Assembly: GCF_003336745.1 (NCBI RefSeq) | Contig: NZ_QGMX01000021.1 | Location: 1 to 40,984 of the forward strand | DNA: 40,984 nucleotides | Source of the DNA: Thermus caldifontis | GTDB lineage: Bacteria > Deinococcota > Deinococci > Deinococcales > Thermaceae | Direction: 5' to 3' | Shown here: one piece after another, positions 7,037-14,906 of the stretch | How the letters are laid out: the number at the start of each line of letters is the position of its first letter | How positions within the stretch are numbered: the stretch's first letter is position 1 | Made by a program: the position numbers and the translations under genes | The notes under the pieces: model-generated | The model's input: the letters and a program-made list of their open reading frames with translations, nothing else | Databases searched by the model: none | What the model was told of the DNA's origin: nothing

Positions 7037-8044
7037 TCATTCTACCGGGATGAAGGCCAGGGAAGTGGGGCTAAAGCCCAAACCTTGGTTGCGGAGGAAG
7101 AGGGGCGGGGAGGGCACCAGATCGTAGACTTCCAGGGTTTGCCCCTGCACCAGGTAAAGGTAACCGTCCTGGCCCACGAGCCCAGCGGTGTAGGTGCGGA
7201 AGGGCGGCTGCACGGGGGACTCTCGGGGAAAGAGCACCTGGAACCCTTGCCCATAGGCCACCCCTCCCCCCACGGGGTCCAGGGCCAGGCGGCTTTCTTG
7301 GGGAAAATCCCCCAGAACCTTGCGGCTTGAGAGGGACCCCCCTTCCAGGGTGTAAAGCCGCACCTCGGCCAGGGTGGCGGCAAGCCCGAGAAGCCGTCCC
7401 TGAAGGCGGTCTAGCTGGAGGTCATAGGGTCCTTGGCCCGCCTGGGGGTCCAGGGGTTTCTCCAGGCTGGGGGTGCCGGTGGGATTTAGGGCAGGACGGT
7501 AGCCCAGGGCTTGTTGGCTCATGTAGGCCAGGAGGTCCAGGGTTCCCTGGGCGAAGAGGGCCAGGCGCACCCCGGGGGGAAGGCCCGTGAGGTCCGCTTC
7601 CTCCAAGCCCCCCGTGCCCTCCAGGCTCCAGAGGAAGGCCCGGCCTGCCCTGGGGCAGTGGGCGAGGAGCTGGTTTTGCCCAAGCCGCAAATAGCCCTCC
7701 GAGCAGTCCACCCCGTTCGGGAAGGCCGCCGTGGTGGGGGAAGGCTGGGGTGCGGCGCCTTCGCTGAAGCCCTGGGTGGGGTAGGCCTCGAGGCGGTCGG
7801 GGAAGAGAAGGTAAAGCCTCTGGGATGCGTTGGTGTAGGCCAGGTCCTGCAGGCCTGGGGTGTCCCAGGTTTCCACGGGCGTGGCCGTACCCCCTTGGAG
7901 CTCCCGGGCCCGAAAGAAGCGCACCTCCCCCCCTCCCCCCATGGCCACCAGGGCAGGCAGGGGAGGCTCCTGGCTTCCCGTGCAGGCGCTTAGGAAAAGG
8001 GCCAAACTGCCCAAAACCAGGTGGGTAAGCCCTAACCGTTTCAC
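7037..8044 (-). CDS. Lipoprotein of unknown function in the lpt-like operon
   Basis: A 335-residue secreted protein. The N-terminus has two basic residues, a hydrophobic stretch and the lipobox LSAC, giving lipidation at Cys21. The rest is rich in short beta-prone segments with LYLLF, VRLYTLEGG and GYLYLVQGQTLEVYD, which suggests a beta-propeller-like repeat architecture (inference). The GTG start at 8044 overlaps the TGA of the lptD-like gene (GTGA); the frame is open far upstream, but only inside that gene, and the signal peptide fixes the start. Co-translation with the LptD-like barrel suggests an outer-membrane or periplasmic partner, comparable in position, not sequence, to LptE. I recognise no family. 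Confidence 0.75.
   Translation of the reverse strand: MKRLGLTHLVLGSLALFLSACTGSQEPPLPALVAMGGGGEVRFFRARELQGGTATPVETWDTPGLQDLAYTNASQRLYLLFPDRLEAYPTQGFSEGAAPQPSPTTAAFPNGVDCSEGYLRLGQNQLLAHCPRAGRAFLWSLEGTGGLEEADLTGLPPGVRLALFAQGTLDLLAYMSQQALGYRPALNPTGTPSLEKPLDPQAGQGPYDLQLDRLQGRLLGLAATLAEVRLYTLEGGSLSSRKVLGDFPQESRLALDPVGGGVAYGQGFQVLFPRESPVQPPFRTYTAGLVGQDGYLYLVQGQTLEVYDLVPSPPLFLRNQGLGFSPTSLAFIPVE
7039..7044 (-). promoter_or_regulatory. -10 hexamer overlapping the lipoprotein stop codon
   Basis: On the minus strand the last codons GTA GAA TGA of the lipoprotein contain TAGAAT, which ends 5 bases before the dehydrogenase ATG at 7033. The same GTAGAATGA arrangement recurs before hpt (29425-29430). Confidence 0.5.
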
Positions 8045-10551
8045 CGGCCACCTCCCAGCTTCACGCCCTCCTCGGAAAGGAGAAGGCCCGCCGCCTGTCC
8101 CCCGTAGAGGAAGGCCAGGCCCACACTTCCCCTGGCGGCGTCCAGGGTGAAGCGCATGGCCCAGCAACACCGGTCCAGGACCAGGATAAACCGGGGCTTT
8201 AAGGGCTCCCCGGGAAGGTTCTGCGTGAGGAGGGCGGAGAGGTGAAGCTTGGTGTTCTCCCGGCCAAGGAAGGTGAAGGTGGGCCCGAAGTTGCGCAAGG
8301 CGAGGCCATACCCCTCGGGCCTTTGCGGTTGGCGCAGGTAGGTGAGGTTCCCCGAGAGGGAAAGCCCGGGGATGGCCCCTTCCCCCCTTTCGTCTGCGGG
8401 GGTGGGCTGCCAAAGCTCCATGCCCCCACTGAAGGTGGCGTCCTTGAGGTAGGTTTCCCGGTCCTCCACCTCGGGCAGGTGGAGGTTGGCGCTTAGGCGG
8501 AAGGACACCTCGGGCTGGGCCTGGGTAAGGCCAAGGCGCAGGTTCGTGGCCCTAAAGCCCTCCTGGTACCGGCCAGAAAGGGCCAGGTCCAGAAGGGGCC
8601 CGGGAAGGCTTCCCGAGCGGTAGCCCAGGGTGTAGGCCAAGGCTGTGGGGTCCCAGGTGGCCTGGAGGGAAAGGCTTTCCGGACCGAAAATGCCCTGCCC
8701 CTGGAGGCCCAGGGTGCCCTTCTGCCAGTCCCTAAGGGCCCTTAGGGTGTAGGCGGTGGTCCCTTCCCGTAGGGAGAAGTTGAGGTCCGTGGTGAGGGGG
8801 CCTTCCCCGTTAAGGCCGTGGCGGTGGCTGAGGTTCAGGCTTCCTCCGGGGAGGGCGTAGCCCGCCTGGAGGAGGAGGGGGTCAAAGAAGGTCCTTTGGT
8901 GGTCAAAGCGGAGGCTCGCCCTGAGGGAGAAGGGGTAGGGGGTGAGGCCCGCCTCCAGGCGGGTTTCCAGGGGGCCTTCCCCCTCGAGGCCCCGCTTGTG
9001 GTAGAGGATCAGCCCAAAACCCGGGTCCTGCAGGGAGGCTTGGGCCTCCACGGGGAGGTACCTTCCTTTCTCCAGGTCCCTGCCCCCCTTAAGGCTTAGG
9101 TTCAAGGGTCTTTCCTGGAAACCCAAGGCCAGGGTGGCCTGGTGGCTCCGCCTTTGCGGTAAGGCGTCAAAGCGGAAGGGGGTTTCCCCCTCCTGGATGC
9201 TTCGGAGATAGCCCACCTCCACGCTGAACCCACCCAAGCTTTGTCGCAGGCTGGCGGAAGTGGCCCAGTCGATCTGCCGCTCGTGCTCGCCATCGGGGTT
9301 TTGGGTGGTGTAGTAAAAGCCCCGGAAGCGGTTTTCCGCCCTGAAGGTGGCCCCAGGCCAAGGGTAAAGGAAAAGGCTTTCCGTGTGGGTGAGAAGAGCC
9401 CTTCCCGCCTCGGCATAGGGCCCAAGGGCCCGGGCGGAGCGGTTTAGGGGGTTGGTTTCCGCCAGGTAGCGGCCTACGATAAGGCCTGCTTGGACGCTGA
9501 AGGGGCCTTCCCGGAGCACGGGGCTTTGGGCCTCCGCCTCGGGTAGGCGCTGGAGGGTGCGGGGGGGCGGGGTAGTGGGGTCGTGGTCCCAAAAGCCCTC
9601 CGCCCTTACCAGGTAGCGCCAGTCCTGAGGGGTGGGGGTACCGGGCAAAAGGGCTTCCAGGCGGAAGCGGCTGAGTTTATCCCGGGTGTCGTCCCGCTCC
9701 AAAAGGGCGCTTAGGGAGAAGTCCTGCCGCTTTAGGGCGTACTCCCCCCGGTACTGGAAGGTATCCGGGGGGGTGTGGAGGAAGAAGTAGCGTTCCTTGG
9801 CCTCCCCGGTGCCGTAGTGGTCAAAGCCGAAGCCGTAGCCCCGGCCCTGGTAGTAGGAAAGGAGGGTGAACCCCAGGCCGAACTCGGCCACGTAGGGCAA
9901 GGCGGCCTTCAGGTAAAACCCGCCGTCGTCCTGGCCCACCTCAAACCGGGGTTGGCGCTCCGATAGGAAAAGGAGGAGGACCGGAAGCTCCAAAACGGGC
10001 TTTTCCTGAATCAGGAGCACCACCCCCCGGGCCACCACCCGGTCCCCCAGGTAAAGGACGATCTCCCGGGCACGGAAGGCGTAGTCGGGCACCTCTTGGC
10101 CGCAAGGGACACAGGGGGTGGCGTAGCCCCGTTCCAGGAGGATGGCCCCCGCCACCCGTTGGCAAAGGGGGCCGGTGAGGAGGAGGTCCTTGGCCTCGAT
10201 GCGCACCTCGAGGGCGTCAAAGCTTTCGTCGGAGAGGCCTAGCTGGAGCTCCTCCGCCTCCACGAGCCTCCCCTCCCGGTCCCGGTAGCGTACCCCCTCC
10301 GAGAGGAAAAGGAGCTTTCGGGTGCGGAAATAGATCACCCTTCCCGCCTCAATGGCCTCCCCATCCCGTTCCAGGCGCACGGGACTGCCCGTGAGCACGT
10401 AGACCTCTTCGTCTCCTTCTTGCCTAAGCTCCAGCTTCTCCGCTTCCAGGACCTTCAAGACCTTCCCAGGATCCGGGCTTTGCCCCTGACCCTGGGCCCA
10501 GACAGGACTCCAAAGGCAAAGGAGGACCAGGGCCAGGGCAAGGACCTTCAC
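8041..10551 (-). CDS. lptD: LptD/OstA-like outer-membrane assembly protein
   Basis: An 836-residue protein with a signal peptide (cleavage after SPVWA, residue 19), an OstA/LptA-like beta-jellyroll region (about 35-185) and a long C-terminal domain of alternating amphipathic strands typical of a beta barrel. In Proteobacteria LptD inserts LPS into the outer leaflet. Cys130, Cys147 and Cys150 in the N-terminal part and an adjacent Cys795-Cys796 pair near the C-terminus resemble the disulfide-forming pattern of E. coli LptD, which also has two adjacent Cys close to its C-terminus. The GTG start overlaps the stop of the upstream permease. Thermus is understood to lack lipid A, so the cargo is probably another envelope glycolipid. 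Confidence 0.8.
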   Translation of the reverse strand: MKVLALALVLLCLWSPVWAQGQGQSPDPGKVLKVLEAEKLELRQEGDEEVYVLTGSPVRLERDGEAIEAGRVIYFRTRKLLFLSEGVRYRDREGRLVEAEELQLGLSDESFDALEVRIEAKDLLLTGPLCQRVAGAILLERGYATPCVPCGQEVPDYAFRAREIVLYLGDRVVARGVVLLIQEKPVLELPVLLLFLSERQPRFEVGQDDGGFYLKAALPYVAEFGLGFTLLSYYQGRGYGFGFDHYGTGEAKERYFFLHTPPDTFQYRGEYALKRQDFSLSALLERDDTRDKLSRFRLEALLPGTPTPQDWRYLVRAEGFWDHDPTTPPPRTLQRLPEAEAQSPVLREGPFSVQAGLIVGRYLAETNPLNRSARALGPYAEAGRALLTHTESLFLYPWPGATFRAENRFRGFYYTTQNPDGEHERQIDWATSASLRQSLGGFSVEVGYLRSIQEGETPFRFDALPQRRSHQATLALGFQERPLNLSLKGGRDLEKGRYLPVEAQASLQDPGFGLILYHKRGLEGEGPLETRLEAGLTPYPFSLRASLRFDHQRTFFDPLLLQAGYALPGGSLNLSHRHGLNGEGPLTTDLNFSLREGTTAYTLRALRDWQKGTLGLQGQGIFGPESLSLQATWDPTALAYTLGYRSGSLPGPLLDLALSGRYQEGFRATNLRLGLTQAQPEVSFRLSANLHLPEVEDRETYLKDATFSGGMELWQPTPADERGEGAIPGLSLSGNLTYLRQPQRPEGYGLALRNFGPTFTFLGRENTKLHLSALLTQNLPGEPLKPRFILVLDRCCWAMRFTLDAARGSVGLAFLYGGQAAGLLLSEEGVKLGGGR

Positions 10552-11591
10552 CTCCGCCCTCCCAGGAAGAGAAGGAGGCCCAGGAGCCCGTAGACCAGGT
10601 TGGGCCCCCAGGCGGCCAGAAGGGGGTTTAGGGCGTTTTGCTCCCCCATGATCCGCCCCACGCTCCAGGTGGCGTAGTAGAAGAAGGTGAGGACCGCCAC
10701 CCCCACAAGCCCCAGGCTCCTGGACCCCCCTAGGAGGTAAAAGGCAAGCCCCACGGCGAAAAGGGCGAAGATGAGGCTGGCGGCGGGTTCAGCAAAGCGG
10801 CGGTGGTAGGTGGTGGCCTCGAGGCCCGCCTTCACCCCCGCCTGCTTAAGCCTTTCCACCTCCTGTTTTAGCTCCCTTAGGGTCATGCGGTTGGCGGGGT
10901 TCTGCCAGGGCTCAAAGGTGAGGTCCTTAAGGACCAGCTCCCCTTCCTGGAAGTGGGTCAGGGTTCTGGGCCTGTTCCCCTCGTAGGTAACCCTTAAGCC
11001 CTTTTCCACCTGCAAGACCCCTCCTTGGAACCTTCCCTCCTCCGCCAGGACCACCTCTTCCTGCGAAAGGATTCTAAGCTTTCCGATCCTGTCCCGGGCC
11101 ACCTCCCCCACGTAGACCACCCTACCCCTGGCGTCCTGGAAGGTGGTGCCCGGGGTGAGCAGGGTCCTGGGCTTTTCCAGCACCTGCCTGCGGAGGAGGT
11201 CCTGCCCCGCTGCCAGGGCCTTGGGCACCAGGCTTTCGCCCATGGCGAAGCCCAAAAGGGCCAGAATCCCTCCCAGGGCCAAGAAGGGGAAGAGGACCCG
11301 TTCCCGCCGGATGCCCAAAGCGAGAAGGGCTTTTAGTTCCGAGTCCTCGGCCAGGCGGGAGAGGAGGAAGAGGAGGGCGAAGAGGTAGGCTACGGGGGCC
11401 CCCCGTACCAAGGCCTCGGGGGTGCGGTAGAGGAGGTAGAGAAGAAGGGTGTAAGGATCCGCACCCTTGGCCACCAGGGGGGCCAGCACCTCGTAGACCG
11501 CACCTGCCAGGAAGAGGAGGACGATGATGGCAAGCCCCACGCTGAAGTGGGCCAGGACCTCGCGCAGGAGGTAGCGGTCCAGGGTCGTCAT
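10548..11591 (-). CDS. LptF/LptG-family (YjgP/YjgQ) permease, second copy
   Basis: A 347-residue membrane protein with the family layout: three N-terminal helices (LDRYLLREVLAHFSVGLA start), a central periplasmic beta-jellyroll domain (about 140-240) and three C-terminal helices. The segment SRLAEDSELKALLALGIRRERVL matches the conserved coupling-helix region, EL(K/R)AL..G(I/V), of these ABC permeases. In the Lpt system LptF and LptG form the membrane channel driven by LptB. ATG overlaps the stop of the upstream paralogue (ATGA) and its own stop overlaps the lptD-like start, so all three are co-translated. LptF versus LptG cannot be assigned from the sequence. No LptB-type ATPase is in the window. 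Confidence 0.85.
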   Translation of the reverse strand: MTTLDRYLLREVLAHFSVGLAIIVLLFLAGAVYEVLAPLVAKGADPYTLLLYLLYRTPEALVRGAPVAYLFALLFLLSRLAEDSELKALLALGIRRERVLFPFLALGGILALLGFAMGESLVPKALAAGQDLLRRQVLEKPRTLLTPGTTFQDARGRVVYVGEVARDRIGKLRILSQEEVVLAEEGRFQGGVLQVEKGLRVTYEGNRPRTLTHFQEGELVLKDLTFEPWQNPANRMTLRELKQEVERLKQAGVKAGLEATTYHRRFAEPAASLIFALFAVGLAFYLLGGSRSLGLVGVAVLTFFYYATWSVGRIMGEQNALNPLLAAWGPNLVYGLLGLLLFLGGRR

Positions 11592-12598
11592 CTAAGCCTC
11601 CAGGTCAGGGAAAGGGCCAAGGCGGCGAAGAAGGCGTTGGGGAGGAAGGCCAGGAGGGGGTTCACGTCGTAGCGGGCAAGCTGGGCGCTCAGGGTCCAAA
11701 GCACGTAGTAGCCGAAGATGAGGAGGACGATGCTAAGGAAAGCCCAGGCGGCCTCCCGGAAGGAAAGGCCCAAGGCGGCCGCCACCAGGCCCAGGAAGAA
11801 ACCCCCCAGGGCATCCGCCAGCCGGCGGTAAAAGGCAAAGCGGGCCCCGCTTTCCACCCGGCTTCGCTCCCAAAGCTCCCTCAGGGTGGTGGAGTCATAG
11901 GGATCGCGGGAGCCCAGGCTTTCCTTGGGGCGGAACTGGGTGGGAAAGGGGAGGGTGCCGGCAAAGGGCTTGGGCTTTCCCCCCTCCAGGACGTACCCGC
12001 GGAAGTGCCACCCTTCCTTGTCCCACACCCCTTCCTGGCCGCTATAGACCCGGCCCCCCTCGTCCACCACCCGGATGCCGTAAAGGCGGTTTTGCCCCAC
12101 CTCGGGCCGGACCTCTTCCGCATAGTAGACTCCAAGGCCTTCCGCCGCGTAGAGCTGCTTGCGCAACACCCCGCTTAGACCTCCTTCCCCGTAAAGGAGC
12201 CGGGCCAGGTGTTGGTCGTAGGCCTCGAGGGCCCTGGGGCGAAGCTCCGCCAGGTTGAGGAGGTTGAAAAGACCCACCAGCAGGGCCAAAAGCGCCAGGG
12301 GTTTCAGAAGGGCCCAGGGGGGTACGCCGGCGGCGTAGGCCGCCTTCAGCTCCGAGCCTCGGATGAGGCGGGCCAGGCCCACCAGGATGGCGAAGACCAA
12401 GCCCAAGGGAAGGGCCAGGCTCAGGGTCCAGGGGAGGCGGTAGAGGATGAGGGTCAGGATGGCCCCTGCACCAGCCCCTCGGCTCAGGAGCACCCCGGAG
12501 AGGCTGGAGAGGAGATCAAAGGTGAGGAGGGCCACGAAGAGCAAGACCCCCACCAGGTAGGGGACCAGGACCTCTTTCAGGACATAACGGCCCAGCAC
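11588..12598 (-). CDS. LptF/LptG-family (YjgP/YjgQ) permease, first copy
   Basis: A 336-residue paralogue of the next gene with the same architecture: N-terminal helices after MLGRYVLKEVLVPYLVG, the coupling segment RLIRGSELKAAYAAGVPPW, a central periplasmic domain and three C-terminal helices. It probably forms a heterodimer with its neighbour. It is the first gene of the operon. The GTG at 12598 is chosen because TATACT lies 7 bases upstream, giving a leaderless message, and the protein starts like other family members. The order permease-permease-LptD-lipoprotein with ATGA or GTGA overlaps throughout indicates one envelope-lipid export unit. Confidence 0.85.
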   Translation of the reverse strand: MLGRYVLKEVLVPYLVGVLLFVALLTFDLLSSLSGVLLSRGAGAGAILTLILYRLPWTLSLALPLGLVFAILVGLARLIRGSELKAAYAAGVPPWALLKPLALLALLVGLFNLLNLAELRPRALEAYDQHLARLLYGEGGLSGVLRKQLYAAEGLGVYYAEEVRPEVGQNRLYGIRVVDEGGRVYSGQEGVWDKEGWHFRGYVLEGGKPKPFAGTLPFPTQFRPKESLGSRDPYDSTTLRELWERSRVESGARFAFYRRLADALGGFFLGLVAAALGLSFREAAWAFLSIVLLIFGYYVLWTLSAQLARYDVNPLLAFLPNAFFAALALSLTWRLR

Positions 12599-12605
12599 CA
12601 GGCCG

Positions 12606-12611
12606 AGTATA
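12606..12611 (-). promoter_or_regulatory. -10 hexamer of the lpt-like operon promoter
   Basis: TATACT on the minus strand ends 7 bases before the GTG at 12598. A TTGTTT lies upstream, but with only a 15-base spacer. Confidence 0.55.
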
Positions 12612-12727
12612 CGGGGCCAGGATGAGAAACAAGCGTGGGAGGCGGGAGAGGGGATTCATACCCTCTCCTCCTGTTGCGTTCTCTAAGCCGCAACGAGATG
12701 ATGCCTACCGGAGGCCCTTTCCGGGGT

Positions 12728-12755
12728 CCCCGCCCTGGCGCAAGCCAGGGTGGGG
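12728..12755. repeat. Long GC-rich hairpin (intergenic palindrome or terminator)
   Basis: CCCC-G-CCCTGGC (12728-12739) pairs with GCCAGGG-T-GGGG (12744-12755), giving 12 continuous base pairs including one G-U, closed by a GCAA loop on the + strand. It lies 5 bases past the stress-protein stop codon on the minus strand and could end that transcript, although no T tract follows. Its form also fits a dispersed intergenic palindrome; only one copy is in this window. Confidence 0.55.
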
Positions 12756-12760
12756 TGGTA

Positions 12761-13171
12761 TCAGTGGGCGATCACGTGGATCACGGGTAGGCCGAAGCGC
12801 TCCGCCTGGCTGTGCACGTCCAGGCGGAGCCAGCGGGAAAGCCCAGGGGGCAAGGTGGCCAGGACGATGGCCTGGTACTCTTCGGGATGGGCCATGAGCT
12901 CCTCCTCCAGGGCCAGGATGGGGGAGACGTCCCCGGGCTTGGCCTCCTCTATGGGAATGCCCTGGGCCTCGAGGGCGGCCTTGGCCGCTTCGGCTTCTTT
13001 CCTCGCCCGCTCCTGGATTTCGTTCTCCTCATAGACCCAGCCCCCAGGAGGCGCGGCGGGCACCAAGAGGACGAAGCGGGCCTCGGGGTCTTGATCCCGG
13101 ATCTCTAAAAGTTTTTGCGCCAGCGCAGGGCTTTTGGCCGTGCGATGGGCCACCACCAGATACCGGGCCAT
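12761..13171 (-). CDS. Universal-stress-protein-like small protein
   Basis: A 136-residue cytoplasmic protein with an alternating beta/alpha pattern: MARYLVVAHRTA as first strand, ARFVLLVPA as second, a long charged helix around residues 52-72, YQAIVLATLPP, and a final strand GLPVIHVIAH. This resembles the UspA fold, in which the last strand follows a nucleotide-binding loop. The usual G-2X-G-9X-G(S/T) ATP motif is not evident (LPPGLSRWLRLDVHSQ is in its place), so it is probably a non-ATP-binding relative. AAAGGAGGT 9 bases before the ATG is a strong ribosome binding site, so unlike many neighbours it has a leader. Function is not assigned. Confidence 0.65.
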   Translation of the reverse strand: MARYLVVAHRTAKSPALAQKLLEIRDQDPEARFVLLVPAAPPGGWVYEENEIQERARKEAEAAKAALEAQGIPIEEAKPGDVSPILALEEELMAHPEEYQAIVLATLPPGLSRWLRLDVHSQAERFGLPVIHVIAH

Positions 13172-13378
13172 GGACTTGACCTCCTTTCCCCTGCCTTAAG
13201 GGTAGCCCGGTTTCCGAGAAGGGCCGGGAGCAAGGTTACATTGTCAGAGCTTCTGCCCCAAATGCGAAACCCTTCCAGCTGGGCATCCTAAACCCCTAGA
13301 TTCCCTGCCCAGCCGGTCCTAAGAAGGGGTGCCTGAAAGCTCACCGCCCCGTTGGGAGCGGGTTTTTCTGCATACCCC
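13172..13378. other. Gene-free stretch with nested inverted repeats upstream of the stress-type gene
   Basis: No coding sequence is supported here. Visible structures are CCCGG (13206-13210) with CCGGG (13224-13228); a perfect 8-bp inverted repeat GCTGGGCA (13278-13285) and TGCCCAGC (13306-13313) around a 20-base loop; and a hairpin at 13343-13360 followed by GTTTTT. This could be the structured leader of the minus-strand gene or a small + strand RNA ending at the T tract. I see no convincing promoter for the latter. Confidence 0.4.
13343..13366 (+). terminator. Intrinsic terminator candidate, + strand
   Basis: CCGCCCC pairs with GGAGCGG around a GTTG loop (one C-A mismatch), followed by GTTTTT. 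There is no + strand gene upstream, so it would end an unannotated RNA. Confidence 0.45.
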
Positions 13379-13406
13379 TTTACATATCGGTAAACCGTGG
13401 TATAAT
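13379..13406 (+). promoter_or_regulatory. Strong orphan promoter, + strand
   Basis: TTTACA (13379-13384) and a perfect TATAAT (13401-13406) are separated by 16 bases. It points against the flanking minus-strand genes, and transcription from it would meet a hairpin plus T tract within about 40 bases. Confidence 0.6.
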
Positions 13407-13425
13407 GAAGGAGTCAGAGGAAAAA

Positions 13426-13446
13426 GCCGCCTGCGGGCGGCGGTTT
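13426..13446. terminator. Bidirectional intrinsic terminator
   Basis: GCCGCC (13426-13431) pairs with GGCGGC (13436-13441) around a 4-base loop. On the minus strand it is followed by TTTTTCC and lies just after the alcohol dehydrogenase stop codon. On the + strand it is followed by GGTTTTGCTTTT and would end transcripts from the orphan promoter at 13379-13406. Confidence 0.75.
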
Positions 13447-13451
13447 TGCTT

Positions 13452-14486
13452 TTAAGGCACCAGGGCCACCTTGGTGGCTTGCCGCTCGTGGAAAAGCCGG
13501 TACCCCTCTGGGGCCTCCTCGAGGGGCAGGCGGTGGCTGAAAACAAAGCTTCCCTTAAGCCTCCCCGCCCTTTGCAGGGCCAGGACCTCCTCAATCCAGC
13601 GGGGGATGTTGGCTAAGGCGCTTTTCAGGGTGATGCCCTGGCTGAAGGCGGAAAGCCAAGGGTATTCCAGCTTCTCCGCGGTGGGCACCCCTAGGCTGGA
13701 CACGATTCCCCCGGGTCCGGCCAGGCGAAGGGCCAGCTTTAGCGCCTCCCCATCCCCGCCCACCGCTTCCACTACCAGGTCCGCTCCCAGGCCATGGGTT
13801 TCCTTCCGTACCCGGGCCAGGGGGTCTTCCGCTTTGGGGTTTAGGGGCAGGCTTCCTAGGGCCGTGGCCTTTTCCAGGCGGGATTCCTCCGGGTCTAGGG
13901 CGTAGACCCGTCCAGCCCCCAGGGCGTGGGCCACCATCTGGGCCATAAGGCCCACGGGCCCTGAACCCACCACCGCCACACTCATCCCCGGAGCGAGAAA
14001 GGGCCTCACCCCCCCGTAGGCGGTGGTGAGGATATCCCCCGCCAGGATGGCCTCCTCTGGGGGAAGGTCCCCAATGGGAAAGAGGCTATGCCGGGCGAAG
14101 GGAACCCGCACCCTTTCCGCCTGGGCTCCTTGGAGGTTGCCCAGGGCCAGGCCGAAGCCGTAGACTCCTCCCTTCAGGCAGGCGAAGTACTGCCCCTTGC
14201 GGCAGGCTACGCATTCCCCGCAAGCCACCTGGAAGCTTCCCACCACCCTTTCGCCCAGAGGGAAGGGCACCAAGGAACCCTTCTCCACGATTCGCCCCAC
14301 GAACTCGTGGCCTAGCACGGTTCCCGGCAATACCCCGGCGATCTTGCCGTGGTAGATGTGCAGGTCCGAGCCGCAGATGGCGGCCAGCTCCACCTGGACG
14401 ATGGCGTCGGTTTCCGCCTCCAGCTTGGGCTCGGGTACCTCCTCCACCGCCACCTGGAAGGGTCCGCGGTAGACGAGGGCTTTCAT
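13452..14486 (-). CDS. Zinc-dependent alcohol dehydrogenase, MDR family
   Basis: A 344-residue medium-chain dehydrogenase. Catalytic-zinc ligand candidates are Cys38 (AICGSD) and His60-Glu61 (LGHEFVG); the structural-zinc Cys are 89, 92, 95 and 103 (CGECVACRKGQYFAC). The NAD(P)-binding Rossmann motif is VGSGPVGLMA around residue 175. Overall it looks like the glutathione-independent formaldehyde, threonine or sorbitol dehydrogenase branch; the substrate cannot be fixed. ATG at 14486 overlaps the stop of the upstream SCP2 gene (ATGA), so the two are co-translated; the frame is open beyond it only inside that gene. A perfect terminator follows. Confidence 0.88.
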   Translation of the reverse strand: MKALVYRGPFQVAVEEVPEPKLEAETDAIVQVELAAICGSDLHIYHGKIAGVLPGTVLGHEFVGRIVEKGSLVPFPLGERVVGSFQVACGECVACRKGQYFACLKGGVYGFGLALGNLQGAQAERVRVPFARHSLFPIGDLPPEEAILAGDILTTAYGGVRPFLAPGMSVAVVGSGPVGLMAQMVAHALGAGRVYALDPEESRLEKATALGSLPLNPKAEDPLARVRKETHGLGADLVVEAVGGDGEALKLALRLAGPGGIVSSLGVPTAEKLEYPWLSAFSQGITLKSALANIPRWIEEVLALQRAGRLKGSFVFSHRLPLEEAPEGYRLFHERQATKVALVP

Positions 14487-14875
14487 ACCAACTCTCGGGC
14501 CACCTTGACCAGCTCCTGGGCGGCCTGGGCGTAAGGGGCCAAGGCGGCGATGGTACCCTTCTTCAATTCCAAAAGGCCTCGCATGAGGGCGGTGAGGGGC
14601 TCGAGGCGGCCCTCCAACACCTCCTGCCAGGTGGCCAGGTCGGCCTCGATGACGAAGTCGGCCTCCGCCTCCCCCTCCACCACCTTCACCCCCCGGCACG
14701 CCCCGTGCCACAGCTCCAGGACCACGGCCACCCCATTGGGGAACCCCAGGGCAGGATCCGGGCGCACCGCCAGGGCCAGGCTTCCCTCCCAGGTGGCGGC
14801 GGCCTTCCGGTAGGCCTCGCTTTCGTTCAGCTTCTGGCAGTAGGCTTGGGCCCAGGCTTCCTGAAAAAGCTCCAT
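14483..14875 (-). CDS. SCP2 sterol-carrier-domain protein
   Basis: A 130-residue single-domain protein. The pattern of strands with VAVVLELWHGACRGVKVVEGE, the segment ADFVIEADLATWQEVLEGRLEPLTALMRGLLELKKG and the closing hydrophobic helix are characteristic of the SCP-2 lipid-binding fold (the part WxxVLxGxLxPxxAxMxGxLxxxG is the clearest signature). Such proteins bind acyl-CoA or other lipids; in this context it might serve a dehydrogenase of a lipid or alcohol pathway. ATG at 14875 has AAGGGGGAA upstream. TATACT on the minus strand (14899-14904) is a possible -10, so this message probably has a short leader. Confidence 0.85.
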   Translation of the reverse strand: MELFQEAWAQAYCQKLNESEAYRKAAATWEGSLALAVRPDPALGFPNGVAVVLELWHGACRGVKVVEGEAEADFVIEADLATWQEVLEGRLEPLTALMRGLLELKKGTIAALAPYAQAAQELVKVARELV

Positions 14876-14906
14876 GGCTTCCCCCTTTGCTTACACCGAG
14901 TATAAA

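Noticed and set aside
13405..13455. Sixteen-codon frame MKESEEKAACGRRFCF at the orphan promoter
   Set aside because: Its ATG overlaps the -10 hexamer, so it would not be in the transcript, and it runs through the terminator stem.
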